From NCBI RefSeq assembly GCF_013409425.1, contig NZ_JACCAC010000001.1, forward strand, positions 3,162,001 through 3,226,000: a stretch of DNA of 64,000 nt, in the 5' to 3' direction. The stretch comes from Nocardioides perillae (GTDB lineage: Bacteria > Actinomycetota > Actinomycetes > Propionibacteriales > Nocardioidaceae). Below, piece after piece: positions 16,836 to 25,270 of the stretch. The notes beneath the pieces were generated by a model, which made no database searches, had not been told where the DNA came from, and saw only the letters and a program-made list of their open reading frames with translations. The stretch's first letter is position 1, and each line of letters starts with the position of its first letter. The translations under genes were made by a program, and so were the position numbers.

Positions 16836-17315
16836 TCAGGACGCGAAGAAGCGGGCCAGCCGCCGGTGCCGGTGCTCGAACAGCGCCCGGACCAGTCGCA
16901 GCACCACCGGCGTGGCGGGGCGCAGCAGCCACCGCGGCTCCACCGTGAGCCGGTCGACGACCCGCGTCGTGCCCAGCCCGGCCGGCTCGACGGTGCGCTC
17001 GTGCCCCCAGCGGCGCAGCGTGAGCATCGTCGACTCCTCGCGGAAGGAGCGGCCCGGCACGACCTCGACGAGCGTCATGGCGTCGTGCTCCACCGGGAGC
17101 ACCCGCAGCAGCCGGAGCCAGGCGCGCCCCAGCGGCACGCCCACCGGCACGGTGTCGACCGTGCGGCCACGCGCGCCGGGCGGCATGCCCATGCCCAGCC
17201 AGGGCGCCAGCTCGTCGGCGATCCCCTCGGGGGTGACCACGCGGGCCCACACCCGCTCCGGCTCGGCGGCGACCACGCTGGCCACCTCCACCACGCGCGT
17301 GTGCTCCGCGCTCAC
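16836..17315 (-). CDS. SRPBCC-family protein, DUF2867-like fold possible
   Basis: 159 residues from GTG 17315, which overlaps the stop of the LigD polymerase gene (GTGA). Begins SAEHTRVVEVASVVAAEPERVWARVVTPEGIADELAPWLGM, the START/Bet v1-like (SRPBCC) opening with the W at the domain entry. It continues through GRAWLRLLRVLPVEHDAMTLVEV and ends in an Arg/His-rich helix. SRPBCC proteins bind hydrophobic ligands in a deep pocket; no catalytic motif is visible. Its coupling to NHEJ genes is unexplained by known biochemistry. Confidence 0.7.
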   Translation of the reverse strand: MSAEHTRVVEVASVVAAEPERVWARVVTPEGIADELAPWLGMGMPPGARGRTVDTVPVGVPLGRAWLRLLRVLPVEHDAMTLVEVVPGRSFREESTMLTLRRWGHERTVEPAGLGTTRVVDRLTVEPRWLLRPATPVVLRLVRALFEHRHRRLARFFAS

Positions 17316-18256
17316 GCGTCCACCGCGAAGAGGTCGCCGAGCTCCTCGACCCGCTCGAGCACCTGCGCCGGCGTCAGCTGCTCCAGCGCCAGGGCGTCCT
17401 CGGCCCCGGCCTCGACCTCGTCCCAGGTGACGGGGGCGGCCACCGCGGGGCGCTCTCGCCCGCGGAGGGAGTAGGGGCTGATCGTGGTCTTCGACCCGGC
17501 GTTCTGCGACCAGTCGAGGAAGACCTTGCCGCCGCGCTTGGCCTTCGTCATCGTCGCCGTGACCAGGCTCGGGTGGGCGCGCTGCAGCGACTCGGCGACG
17601 TCCTTGGCCATCGCGGTGCTGTCGTCGGAGGGGATGCGCCGCGGCAGCTCGGCGTAGAGGTGCAGACCCTTGCTGCCGCTCAGCACCGGCCGCGTCGTCA
17701 GGCCGCGCTCGGCGAGCACGTCGCGCGCCAGCAGAGCCACCTGGCAGCACTCGTGGAGCCCGGCGGGCTCGCCGGGGTCGAGGTCCACGACGAGCCGGTC
17801 GGCCCCCCGGGGCTCGCCCGCGCGGGTCACCTGCCACTGGTGCACGTGCAGCTCGAGGGACGCGAGGTTGACCAGCCAGGTGAGGGTCGCGAGGTCGTCG
17901 ACGAGCGGGAAGACGATCTCGTCCTCGCGCTCCCCGACCCGACGCGATGAGCCGCGCGAGCCCGTGGTCGGCACCGACGCCGTGCGCACCCACGCGGGCG
18001 TGCCGGGCGGCACGTTCTTCTCGAAGAAGCTCTGGTCGGCGACCCCGTGCGGCCAGCGGATGCGCGTGACCGCCCGCCCGGCGAGGTGCGGCAGCAGCGT
18101 GGGGGCGATGCGGGCGTAGTAGTCGAGCACCTCGCCCTTCGTCGTCCCCGTGCTGGGGTAGAGCACCTTCTCCAGGTTGGTCAGCCGCAGGGTGCGGCCC
18201 TCGACGTCGACGTGCACCTCCGTGCCGGGGCTCTCGCGCTTCTTCGCGGGCGCCAC
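17312..18256 (-). CDS. LigD-type polymerase/primase domain protein
   Basis: 314 residues; a stand-alone version of the archaeo-eukaryotic primase (AEP) domain of LigD. Motifs: TNLEKVLYP, ITRIRWPHGVADQSFFEKN, metal-binding LVVDLDPGE (motif I DxD), SGSKGLHLY (motif II, SxH-type), and KVFLDWSQN (motif III). It fills gaps and adds ribonucleotides at double-strand breaks held by Ku. Its start is adjacent to the ligase stop (18256), so the two parts of LigD are made as separate, coupled polypeptides. No nuclease (PE) domain is seen here. Confidence 0.93.
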   Translation of the reverse strand: MAPAKKRESPGTEVHVDVEGRTLRLTNLEKVLYPSTGTTKGEVLDYYARIAPTLLPHLAGRAVTRIRWPHGVADQSFFEKNVPPGTPAWVRTASVPTTGSRGSSRRVGEREDEIVFPLVDDLATLTWLVNLASLELHVHQWQVTRAGEPRGADRLVVDLDPGEPAGLHECCQVALLARDVLAERGLTTRPVLSGSKGLHLYAELPRRIPSDDSTAMAKDVAESLQRAHPSLVTATMTKAKRGGKVFLDWSQNAGSKTTISPYSLRGRERPAVAAPVTWDEVEAGAEDALALEQLTPAQVLERVEELGDLFAVDA

Positions 18257-19191
18257 TACGCCTCCTCGCTGAGCTGGTCGGGGTCCAGGTCGGGCCGCAG
18301 CCCGCAGTAGGCCGGCTGCCGCAGCCGGTCCTGCCGCGAGCGGCCCAGCGCCTCGACGTCGACGACGAGCCGGGGCTCGACCCAGCGGGTACCCACCGCG
18401 TCCACCTTCGGCACCTGCTCGGCGAACGGGCTGGTGCCCCGGGCCAGCGGCTCGAGCGCCGCGAGCAGCAGCGGTCCGGCCTTCCCGGCGATCCCGCTCC
18501 CGACGCGGCCGCGGTAGACGAGCCCGTCGGGCGTGGGCTCACCCACCAGGACCGAGCCGAGCCGGTTGCTCGAGCCGGTCTCGGGGCGCCACCCCCCGAC
18601 CACGTAGGACTCGCGACGCCGGTGCGGGAACTTCAGCCAGTGCCTGCTGCGGGCGCCCGGCTCGTAGCGCGACGACAGCCGCTTGCTGACGATGCCCTCG
18701 AGCCCCTGCTGGGCGGTCGCGTCGAGCAGCATCGCCCCGTCGTCGTACGCCGCGGGCACCTGCCAGGTGCCGTCGAGCCCGAGCGACTCCAGCACCGCGC
18801 GCCGCTCCGCGAGCGGCAGGTCGGTGAGGTCGCGGCCGTCGAGGCGCAGCACGTCGAAGACCATGAACGTCGCGGGGTCGGCCGCCGCCATCCGCTGAGC
18901 CGTCGTCGCCTTGCGCACGTGCATGCGGTCCTGCAGCACCCCGAAGTCCGGCAGGCCGCGGGCGTCGAGCCCGATCACCTCGCCGTCGACGAGCAGGTCG
19001 CGACCGGGCAGCGGGCCGGGCAGCAGCTCGGGCCACGCGACGGTGCAGTCGTTCTCGTTGCGGGTCGCCAGCCGCGGTGCGGCGCCGTCGCGGGCGTCGG
19101 CGAGCAGCCGGATGCCGTCCCACTTGACCTCGTGGCTCCACCCCTCTCCGGGTGGGACCACCTCCCCGCGGGTGGCCAGCATGGGACGCAT
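18256..19191 (-). CDS. ATP-dependent DNA ligase (LigD ligase domain)
   Basis: 311 residues. Nucleotidyltransferase motif I is HEVKWDGIRLL (Lys is the AMP-accepting residue), motif III/IIIa LLVDGEVIGLD and FMVFDVLRLDG, motif IV LEGIVSKRL, and motif V HWLKFPHRR; a C-terminal OB fold follows with VYRGRVGSGI. Length fits a ligase-only LigD. Seals breaks in non-homologous end joining with Ku and the downstream polymerase. ATG 19191 has no Shine-Dalgarno but CAGAAT six bases upstream, so it is probably leaderless. Confidence 0.94.
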   Translation of the reverse strand: MRPMLATRGEVVPPGEGWSHEVKWDGIRLLADARDGAAPRLATRNENDCTVAWPELLPGPLPGRDLLVDGEVIGLDARGLPDFGVLQDRMHVRKATTAQRMAAADPATFMVFDVLRLDGRDLTDLPLAERRAVLESLGLDGTWQVPAAYDDGAMLLDATAQQGLEGIVSKRLSSRYEPGARSRHWLKFPHRRRESYVVGGWRPETGSSNRLGSVLVGEPTPDGLVYRGRVGSGIAGKAGPLLLAALEPLARGTSPFAEQVPKVDAVGTRWVEPRLVVDVEALGRSRQDRLRQPAYCGLRPDLDPDQLSEEA

Positions 19192-19212
19192 GGGGCCATT
19201 CTGGTCACATGC
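19188..19212. promoter_or_regulatory. Bidirectional, dyad-symmetric promoter core between ligase and ku
   Basis: The 25-bp element GCATG-N3-CCA-N3-TGG-N3-CATGC contains both start codons (minus ATG 19189-19191, plus ATG 19209-19211). The central bases give CATTCT on the plus strand (19197-19202) and CAGAAT on the minus strand (19198-19203), each six bases from its own start codon. Both genes therefore appear leaderless and share overlapping -10 elements. Confidence 0.6.
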
Positions 19213-20183
19213 GTGCCATCTGGAAGGGCTCGGTGTCGTTCGGGCTGGTCAGCGTGCCCGTCAAGCTGTACGCCGCGACGGAGAGCCACGACGTCTCGTT
19301 CCGGCAGGTGCACGCCAAGGACGGCGGCCGCATCAAGTACCAGCGGGTCTGCTCGATCGACGGCGAGGAGGTCCCCTACGCCGACATCGCCAAGGGCTAC
19401 GAGACGGAGGACGGCGAGATGGTCGTGCTCACCGACGACGACCTGTCCTCGCTCCCGTCGACCTCCTCGCGCGAGATCGCGGTCGAGAAGTTCGTGCCCA
19501 GCGACCAGATCGACCCGATGCTGTTCGAGAAGTCCTACTACCTCGAGCCGGAGGGCGCGGGCGCCAAGCCCTACGCGCTGCTGCGGCAGGCCCTGCTCGA
19601 CGCCGACCGCATGGCGGTGGTGACCGTCGCGCTGCGCCAGCGCACCACCGTGGCGGTGCTGCGCGTGCGCTCCACCGAGAAGGGCGACGTCATCGTGCTG
19701 CAGACCATGATGTGGCCCGACGAGGTGCGCGTCCCCGACTTCAACGTCGAGGCCGGCGACGTCAAGCCCAACGAGGTCAAGATGGCCACGATGCTCGTCG
19801 AGACCCTGGCCGGCGACTTCGACGCCTCGGAGTTCGAGGACGACTACGCCGAGGCCGTCGAGGCCCTGGTCAAGGCGAAGGTCGAGGGCGGCGAGGTCAC
19901 CCGCACCGAGACCTCCACCAAGTCCTCCGGCGAGGTCGTCGACCTGCTCGCCGCCCTGCAGCGCTCCGTCGCCGCCGCCAAGTCCGCCCGCGGCGAGGCG
20001 ACCGACGACGCGCCGGCGGAGCCCGAGGAGGGGTCCGCGACGAAGAAGTCGGCGACCAAGAAGGCCGCAGCGAAGAAGGCGCCGGCCAAGAAGACCGCGA
20101 CGAAGAAGACCGCGGCGAAGAAGACGACCACGTCGGCCGCGAAGAAGACGACCAAGAAGGCGCCGGCGAAGAAGGCGAGCTGA
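19209..20183 (+). CDS. ku: Bacterial Ku DNA end-binding protein
   Basis: 324 residues beginning MRAIWKGSVSFGLVSVPVKLYAATESHDVSFRQVH, the conserved Ku N-terminus, with a core beta-barrel domain through residue ~255. From about residue 275 the protein is a Lys/Ala/Pro-rich tail with many KKAPAKK/TKK repeats, like the DNA-binding C-terminal extensions of mycobacterial Ku. Homodimeric Ku binds broken DNA ends and recruits LigD. Divergent from the ligase gene with only 17 bases between the start codons. The upstream in-frame extension is rejected because the Ku family starts with this M-(R/K)-x-I-W-K-G. Confidence 0.96.
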   Translation: MRAIWKGSVSFGLVSVPVKLYAATESHDVSFRQVHAKDGGRIKYQRVCSIDGEEVPYADIAKGYETEDGEMVVLTDDDLSSLPSTSSREIAVEKFVPSDQIDPMLFEKSYYLEPEGAGAKPYALLRQALLDADRMAVVTVALRQRTTVAVLRVRSTEKGDVIVLQTMMWPDEVRVPDFNVEAGDVKPNEVKMATMLVETLAGDFDASEFEDDYAEAVEALVKAKVEGGEVTRTETSTKSSGEVVDLLAALQRSVAAAKSARGEATDDAPAEPEEGSATKKSATKKAAAKKAPAKKTATKKTAAKKTTTSAAKKTTKKAPAKKAS

Positions 20184-20198
20184 GTCAGTCGCACCGAG

Positions 20199-20250
20199 TG
20201 TCGCGGGCGGCACGGGCGAGAGCCCCGCCAGGGGTGCCGCCCGCGTCACT
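20199..20250. repeat. 52-bp hairpin repeat, copy A (terminator-like)
   Basis: 49 of 52 bases match copy B at 21384-21435. It contains a perfect 12-bp inverted repeat (CGCGGGCGGCAC at 20202-20213 and GTGCCGCCCGCG at 20234-20245) and lies between the convergent ku and DUF559-like genes, where a bidirectional terminator is expected. Confidence 0.7.
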
Positions 20251-20253
20251 GGA

Positions 20254-21318
20254 TCAGCCCGCAGCGCCCGCCGTCGGCTCGACCGCTCGGCGCCGAGCGG
20301 CCTCGCGCGCCTCAGCCCGTCGTACGCGCTCGGCGACCCGCTCCTCCAGCGGTGCCGCCGGCCGCCCCGTCGCCAGGTCGACCGGCGGGCCGACGACGAA
20401 GAGCCGAGGCTGACTGCCCGCCCGCGCGTAGGCCTGGTCGATCCGCGACACCGCGCGGTCGCGTCGGTCGAGGTCACCGCTCACCGCGGTGACGACCTCG
20501 AGCCCGGCCGCGCGGAACGCCGCTTCCCGGTGCACGTCGCGACGGTGCCGCGCCCGGGTGCGGTGCTCCGCCCCGTCGTACTCTCCCACGACGCCGTGGT
20601 CGGGGTCGACGAGGTCGGCGACACCGAGCACGCGGCCGTGCTGGTCGAGCAGCTGGCGGTTGGTCAGCGGTCGGCCCCGGTGAGCGTCGAGCTGCCACAG
20701 CAGGCGCAGGCGCGTCTCCTGCGGCGAGGCGCTGTGCTCGTCGGCGAGCAGCAGGGCTTGCGCGAGGCGACCCCGGTGGCGCAGTCCCGAGTGCGCGGCG
20801 AGCCACGCCCGCAGCCGGTCGAGCGTGGTCACCTCGGCCGCGCAGGCCATGTCGACCAGCACGACGGCCTCGCGCGGATCGCGCTGGCGGCACACCTCGT
20901 GGGCGAGGGCCCGCTCGGGCCGCACGCACCGCACGCCCTGGCGCACCACGACCTCGTCGGGCGCCAGACGCTCACGCACCAGCACGACGTCCGCACAATC
21001 GCGGGTGCGCGACCCCGCGGCGACCACCACGACGGGCCGGGCGCGGCCCTGGCGGTCGGTCCCGTCGGCGTACGCGACCCCGTGCAGCCGCAGCGCTGCC
21101 CACCCGGTCACCGCTGCCCCGGGCCCGCAGCGCGCCACCTGCTCCACGATCCGCTGCTCGACGACGTCGGGCGCCGAGGCGCTGACGTACCAACCCCGTG
21201 CGACGCGCCGCCACGCCGTGCCGCGGGCGGCGACCCGGCTCACCTGGTCGCTGCCGCTCCCGACACGCCGTGGCGCGACGAGGCCGGGAGGCGGGTCGAC
21301 GCGCGGGGAGAAGGGCAC
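20254..21318 (-). CDS. DUF559/AbiEi-type hypothetical protein
   Basis: 354 residues from GTG 21318, with CAGGCT six bases upstream. The N-terminus (DQVSRVAARGTAWRRVARGWYVSA) resembles the winged-helix opening of AbiEi-like antitoxin domains. The C-terminal part GVVGEYDGAEHRTRARHRRDVHREAAFRAAGLEVVTA has the E-x-D-G...R pattern of DUF559/Vsr-like endonuclease folds. Such proteins are common and multi-copy in Nocardioidaceae but have no assigned function. It is bracketed by two nearly identical 52-bp hairpin repeats. Confidence 0.75.
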   Translation of the reverse strand: MPFSPRVDPPPGLVAPRRVGSGSDQVSRVAARGTAWRRVARGWYVSASAPDVVEQRIVEQVARCGPGAAVTGWAALRLHGVAYADGTDRQGRARPVVVVAAGSRTRDCADVVLVRERLAPDEVVVRQGVRCVRPERALAHEVCRQRDPREAVVLVDMACAAEVTTLDRLRAWLAAHSGLRHRGRLAQALLLADEHSASPQETRLRLLWQLDAHRGRPLTNRQLLDQHGRVLGVADLVDPDHGVVGEYDGAEHRTRARHRRDVHREAAFRAAGLEVVTAVSGDLDRRDRAVSRIDQAYARAGSQPRLFVVGPPVDLATGRPAAPLEERVAERVRRAEAREAARRRAVEPTAGAAG

Positions 21319-21383
21319 GACCGCAGCCTGTCGCGGCCGCGGACTCCGTGCGCCGCCCCGTCCACAGGGCTGTGGACGTCGAC

Positions 21384-21435
21384 TGTCGCGGCCGGCACGG
21401 GCAGGAGCCCCGCCAGGGGTGCCGCCCGCGTCACT
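21384..21435. repeat. 52-bp hairpin repeat, copy B
   Basis: Same orientation as copy A at 20199-20250, differing at three positions; one difference disrupts one pair of the 12-bp stem. It lies just past the stop of the SDR gene (21454), upstream of the DUF559-like gene, so it could terminate SDR transcription. Confidence 0.65.
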
Positions 21436-21453
21436 CGACCGGCCCGCAGCCGC

Positions 21454-22353
21454 TCAGCCGGCCGTGCGCTCCGCGCCCGCCTCGCCGCGCGCCGCGGCGG
21501 AGTCGGGGTGACGGCGGTCGAGCAGGTGGAAGAGCAGGTCCATCCCACGCGGCCAGACCAGGTTGGCGACCTCGCCCACCGCGCCGGGGAGGGTGTCGAG
21601 CGTGATCGGGCGGTCCTCGAGCGCGCGGACCAGGCGCTCGGCGGCCTGCTCGGGGGTGGCCCCGCGACCGGAGTAGGCCTCGGTGGGGGCCACCATCGGG
21701 GTGCGCACCAGCGAGACGCGCACGTTGGTGACGGTGACCCCGTCGCCGTACGCCTCACGCCCGAGGATGCGGCCGAAGGTGTCGAGCGCGGTCTTGGAGG
21801 CGATGTAGGCGGCGAACTTCGGCGCCTTGAGCTGCACCCCCCACGTGACGACGTTGACGACGTGGCCGAACCCCTGGGCCCGCATCGCCGGCAGCAAGCC
21901 CATCGTGAGCCGCACGGGACCGAAGTAGTTGACCGCCATCGTGCGCTCGAAGTCGTGGAAGCGGTCGTGGGTCAGCGCCAGCGAGCGCCGGATCGAGCGG
22001 CCGGCGTTGTTGACGAGGTGGTCGACCGCCCCGTGCTCGGCGAGCACGCGCTCGACCAGCGCGTCGACGGCGTCGCCGTCGGCCAGGTCGCAGGTGTACG
22101 CCGTCGCGCGGCCGCCTCCGGCCTCGATCTCGGCCACGAGCCGCTCGAGCGGCTCGCGCCGCCGGGCGACGACCAGCACGTGCGCGCCGCGTCGGGCGAC
22201 AGCGCGGGCCGTGGCCTCGCCGATGCCCGAGGAGGCGCCGGTGACGAGCACGGTGCGCCCGGCCAGCGGGCTGGCGCCGCCGACCCGGCCGCCGGTGACG
22301 GTGCGGGCGAGGCGGCGGGCGTGCGCGAGCGGGGACTGCAGCAGGAGGCTCAC
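21454..22353 (-). CDS. Short-chain dehydrogenase/reductase
   Basis: 299 residues. NAD(P)-binding TGASSGIGEATA near residue 40, NNAG at the end of beta-4, and active-site YIASK are clear. The catalytic Ser, normally in a VNVSS-type strand, appears as Thr (VVNVVTWGVQ), a conservative but notable change. Length and C-terminal extension (MDLLFHLLDRRHPDS) resemble the membrane-associated SDRs encoded near mycolic or fatty-acid genes, but no substrate can be assigned. Start GTG 22353 has GAGGAT six bases upstream. Neighbouring amidase on the same strand ends 25 bases upstream. Confidence 0.85.
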   Translation of the reverse strand: MSLLLQSPLAHARRLARTVTGGRVGGASPLAGRTVLVTGASSGIGEATARAVARRGAHVLVVARRREPLERLVAEIEAGGGRATAYTCDLADGDAVDALVERVLAEHGAVDHLVNNAGRSIRRSLALTHDRFHDFERTMAVNYFGPVRLTMGLLPAMRAQGFGHVVNVVTWGVQLKAPKFAAYIASKTALDTFGRILGREAYGDGVTVTNVRVSLVRTPMVAPTEAYSGRGATPEQAAERLVRALEDRPITLDTLPGAVGEVANLVWPRGMDLLFHLLDRRHPDSAAARGEAGAERTAG

Positions 22354-22378
22354 GAGCCGATCCTCGCAGGGCGCCTGC

Positions 22379-23794
22379 TCACGGCCGCGGCCAGCCCGGC
22401 GCGGTGAGCGGCCAGGGCCGCGCCCGCTCGAGCTGGGCGGAGAGGGACAGCAGCACCTCCTCGCCGTCGGTGGGCCCGACCAGCTGCACCGAGGTCGGGA
22501 GGCCGTCGGGCCCCACCCCGGCGGGCACGGCGGCGGCCGGGTTGCCGGCCACGTTCCACAGCGCGGCGTAGGCGATCATCGGCATCGAGCGCAGCGCGGC
22601 GCGCACCGGTCCGGCGCCGTCGAGCTGCCCGAGGCGGGGCGGGCGCGGCGCGATGGTGGGGGTCAGCAGCACGTCGACGTCGTCGAAGACGCGGTTGGCC
22701 TTCGCCGACACGGTCTCGGTGGCAGCGAGGGCCTTCTCGAGCACGCCGGGGCGCACCCACGCCCCGAGGCGGTAGGTCGCGCGCGTGCGCCGCTCGAGGC
22801 GGCCGTAGTGCTCGACGGCGTCGGCCTCGGTGCGGATGCCGGCGAAGAACTGCGGCACGAAGGCGAGCGTCGGGTCGGGGTAGCGCGGGTCGACCTCGCG
22901 CACGTCGTGGCCGAGCTCGGCGAGCAGGCGCGCGGTGTCCTCGACGGCCTGCACGTGCACCGGGTCGGGCCGCACCCCCTTCGTCACCGGGCGCACCGAC
23001 CAGCCGACGCGCAGCCGTCCGGGCTCACGACGGGCGGCCTCGACGAAGGACCCGACGGGGCCGGCGGTGAACCGGTCGGTGGGCTCGCCGCCCCTGATGG
23101 CGTCGTAGACGAGGGCGGCGTCCTCCACCGAGCGCGCGAGCGGACCGGCGGTGCCGAGCGCCCACCACAGGTGGGGCTCCGGGGCGGTGCTGACCCGACC
23201 CCGCTGCGGCTTGAGGCCGAAGAGCCCGCAGCAGGCGCTCGGGATGCGGATCGACCCGCCCCCGTCGCCGCCGATGGCCGCGGGCACGACGCCGGCGGCG
23301 AGCAGGGCGGCAGTGCCCCCGCTGGACCCCCCGGGCGTGCGGTCGTCCGCCCACGGGTTGCGGGTGACGCCGGTCGCGGCGGACTCGGTGAAGGGCCACG
23401 CACCGAACTCGGGCATCGCGGTGCGGGCCACCACCACCGCGCCGGCCTCGCGCAGTCGACGCACCAGGGCGGAGTCCTCGGCGCGCGGGGTCGTGTTGCC
23501 GCGACCGCCGAAGGTGGTGACGCATCCCGCGACGTCCACCTCCTCCTTGATCGCGACGGGGACGCCGTGGAGCGGGCCCACCGGGCCGGAGCGGGCGAAG
23601 GCCTCATCGAGGGCCGTCGCCTCCGCCTCGGCGCGGTCGGCGAGCACCACCGTGGCGGCACCCAGGCCCTCGGCCGCGGCGAGCCGGGCGAGGGTGTCGC
23701 GCAGCACCGCGCGGGCGGTCGTGCCGCCCGAGGCGACGGCCCGGGCGGTGTCGGCGGCGCCGAGCGGCGCGGGCGAGGAGGCGTCAGCGGTCAC
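22379..23794 (-). CDS. Amidase signature (AS) family amidohydrolase
   Basis: 471 residues from GTG 23794; CAGACT seven bases upstream fits a leaderless start. AS-family catalytic triad: Lys in [12 protein letters not shown], cis-Ser in [10 protein letters not shown], and nucleophile Ser in [16 protein letters not shown]. It hydrolyses amide bonds of a small molecule in the cytoplasm; a GatA role is unlikely because no gatB/gatC is present and the sequence is closer to stand-alone 6-aminohexanoate/aryl amidases. The C-terminal segment [18 protein letters not shown] is conserved in the family. Confidence 0.9.
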   Translation of the reverse strand: MTADASSPAPLGAADTARAVASGGTTARAVLRDTLARLAAAEGLGAATVVLADRAEAEATALDEAFARSGPVGPLHGVPVAIKEEVDVAGCVTTFGGRGNTTPRAEDSALVRRLREAGAVVVARTAMPEFGAWPFTESAATGVTRNPWADDRTPGGSSGGTAALLAAGVVPAAIGGDGGGSIRIPSACCGLFGLKPQRGRVSTAPEPHLWWALGTAGPLARSVEDAALVYDAIRGGEPTDRFTAGPVGSFVEAARREPGRLRVGWSVRPVTKGVRPDPVHVQAVEDTARLLAELGHDVREVDPRYPDPTLAFVPQFFAGIRTEADAVEHYGRLERRTRATYRLGAWVRPGVLEKALAATETVSAKANRVFDDVDVLLTPTIAPRPPRLGQLDGAGPVRAALRSMPMIAYAALWNVAGNPAAAVPAGVGPDGLPTSVQLVGPTDGEEVLLSLSAQLERARPWPLTAPGWPRP

Positions 23795-23992
23795 GGGCGC
23801 GAGTCTGTCAGCCCACCCCTGGGGGTGACGCGGGCACGAGCACCGTGACCTGGTCCGGCCATGGCCGTTGTGGGACCGAGGGGCGGAACAAGCCTGCCCT
23901 GCGAGACCGACTCGCGGTACGGTGCCAGCACCTGCGCGCCAGGGGCGGCTCGCAGCACACGACAGCGGCCGATCGCCGCGAGGGGGCACCAG

Positions 23993-25270
23993 ATGAAGAA
24001 GAACATCGTCCGGGCAGGAGCAGTGGGCGGCGTCGCGACGCTCGCGCTGCTCGCCGCAGCACCGGGCTACGCCGCGACGGTCGTCGCGCAGTCGAGCGCG
24101 ACCGCCATCGAGATCGCGATCGCCGGCAACGGGCAGGGCTCGGGCCAGGTCCGGGCCACGGCGTCCGACGACGGCACCACGGCCAAGGAGGGCGAGACCC
24201 AGCCCCCGATCTCCGTGCTCGGCAACCAGGGTCTGATCAACGCCGGCACGCTCCAGCAGGACGCCGCTGCCGACGTCGTGAACCGCAACGGCCTCTCGGC
24301 CGCCTGCGCCGGCGTCGCCGGCGAGGGTGCCTCCATCGCCGAGGTCGGCGACAGCGACTGCCTCACCCCCGGCCAGCCGGTCGGCGTGAGCATCGCCAAC
24401 CTCGACCTCAGCGAGGTCGTGGTGATCAACCCGGAGTCCGCGCTGGCTCCGCTGGGTGACGTGCTCAACGGCCCGCTCGCGCAGCTCCTCGGCGCCGTCA
24501 CCGCGCCGCTGAGCGACGCGCTGGCCGGCACCCCGATCGGCGACCTGGCCATCGGGGGCACGTTCGACGCGATCCAGGCGCGCTGCACCGCAGCGCCCGG
24601 CACCGCTGCCGGCACCGCCAGCATCGCCAACGCCTCGCTCGGTCTCACCCTGGCCGGCCAGTCGGTGCAGGCGGTGCAGCTGCCCGCCAACCCCGCACCC
24701 AACACCCCGGTCGTCACCGACCTCGACGAGGTCGTCAACGTGATCCTCGACGGTGTCGAGGTCCAGCTGCGCGAGGGCCTGGACGGCGTGCTCGACCCGC
24801 TGGGCCTGCTCACGCAGGCGGTCCAGGACAACATCGTGGACACGGTGGTGGCCCAGGTCGCCGACCAGCTCGAGCCGCTCGAGCAGAACGTCCTGAACAT
24901 CACGCTGAACAAGCAGACCACCACGGGCCCCGGCCAGATCTCGGTGACGGCGCTCGACCTGCAGCTGCTGCCGGCGATCGCCGAGGCCGCCGGCGCGTCG
25001 GCCGTCTCGCTCGAGATCGGGCAGGTCAGCTGCGGCCCGAACGCCCGCGTCACCCCCGGTGACCCGGTCGACCCGACCGACCCCACCACCCCCGGTGGCG
25101 GTGACGGCCCGGGTGACGGTCCCGGCCTGCCCGCCGTGCCCACCGTGATCGACGCGGGCGCGAGCACCGACGGCGGCCTCAGCGCCGACACCGCGCTGCT
25201 CGGCGCCGGCGCTCTCGCCCTGGCCGGCGCGGCCGGCATCGCGGGCCACCGCCGCCTCGCCAGGCGCTGA
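23993..25270 (+). CDS. Secreted surface protein coupled to a class F sortase
   Basis: 425 residues; ATG 23993 with a GCGAGGGGG ribosome site. Sec signal peptide (MKKNIVRAGAVGGVATLALLAAAPGYAA). The body has no recognised domain: an Ala/Asn/Gly-rich beta-like region, a conserved Cys pair (SAACAGVAGEGASIAEVGDSDC) and a Pro-Thr-Asp-Gly linker around residues 355-380. The C-terminus has a hydrophobic helix (TALLGAGALALAGAAGIAG) and a basic tail (HRRLARR), the layout of a sortase substrate. No LPXTG is present, however; LPAVPT is the nearest motif before it. The stop overlaps the sortase start (TGATGG). Confidence 0.75.
   Translation: MKKNIVRAGAVGGVATLALLAAAPGYAATVVAQSSATAIEIAIAGNGQGSGQVRATASDDGTTAKEGETQPPISVLGNQGLINAGTLQQDAAADVVNRNGLSAACAGVAGEGASIAEVGDSDCLTPGQPVGVSIANLDLSEVVVINPESALAPLGDVLNGPLAQLLGAVTAPLSDALAGTPIGDLAIGGTFDAIQARCTAAPGTAAGTASIANASLGLTLAGQSVQAVQLPANPAPNTPVVTDLDEVVNVILDGVEVQLREGLDGVLDPLGLLTQAVQDNIVDTVVAQVADQLEPLEQNVLNITLNKQTTTGPGQISVTALDLQLLPAIAEAAGASAVSLEIGQVSCGPNARVTPGDPVDPTDPTTPGGGDGPGDGPGLPAVPTVIDAGASTDGGLSADTALLGAGALALAGAAGIAGHRRLARR

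Noticed and set aside
20030-20180. Repetitive GAAGAAG-type tract
   Set aside because: It is the in-frame Lys/Ala tail of Ku, as in mycobacterial Ku proteins.
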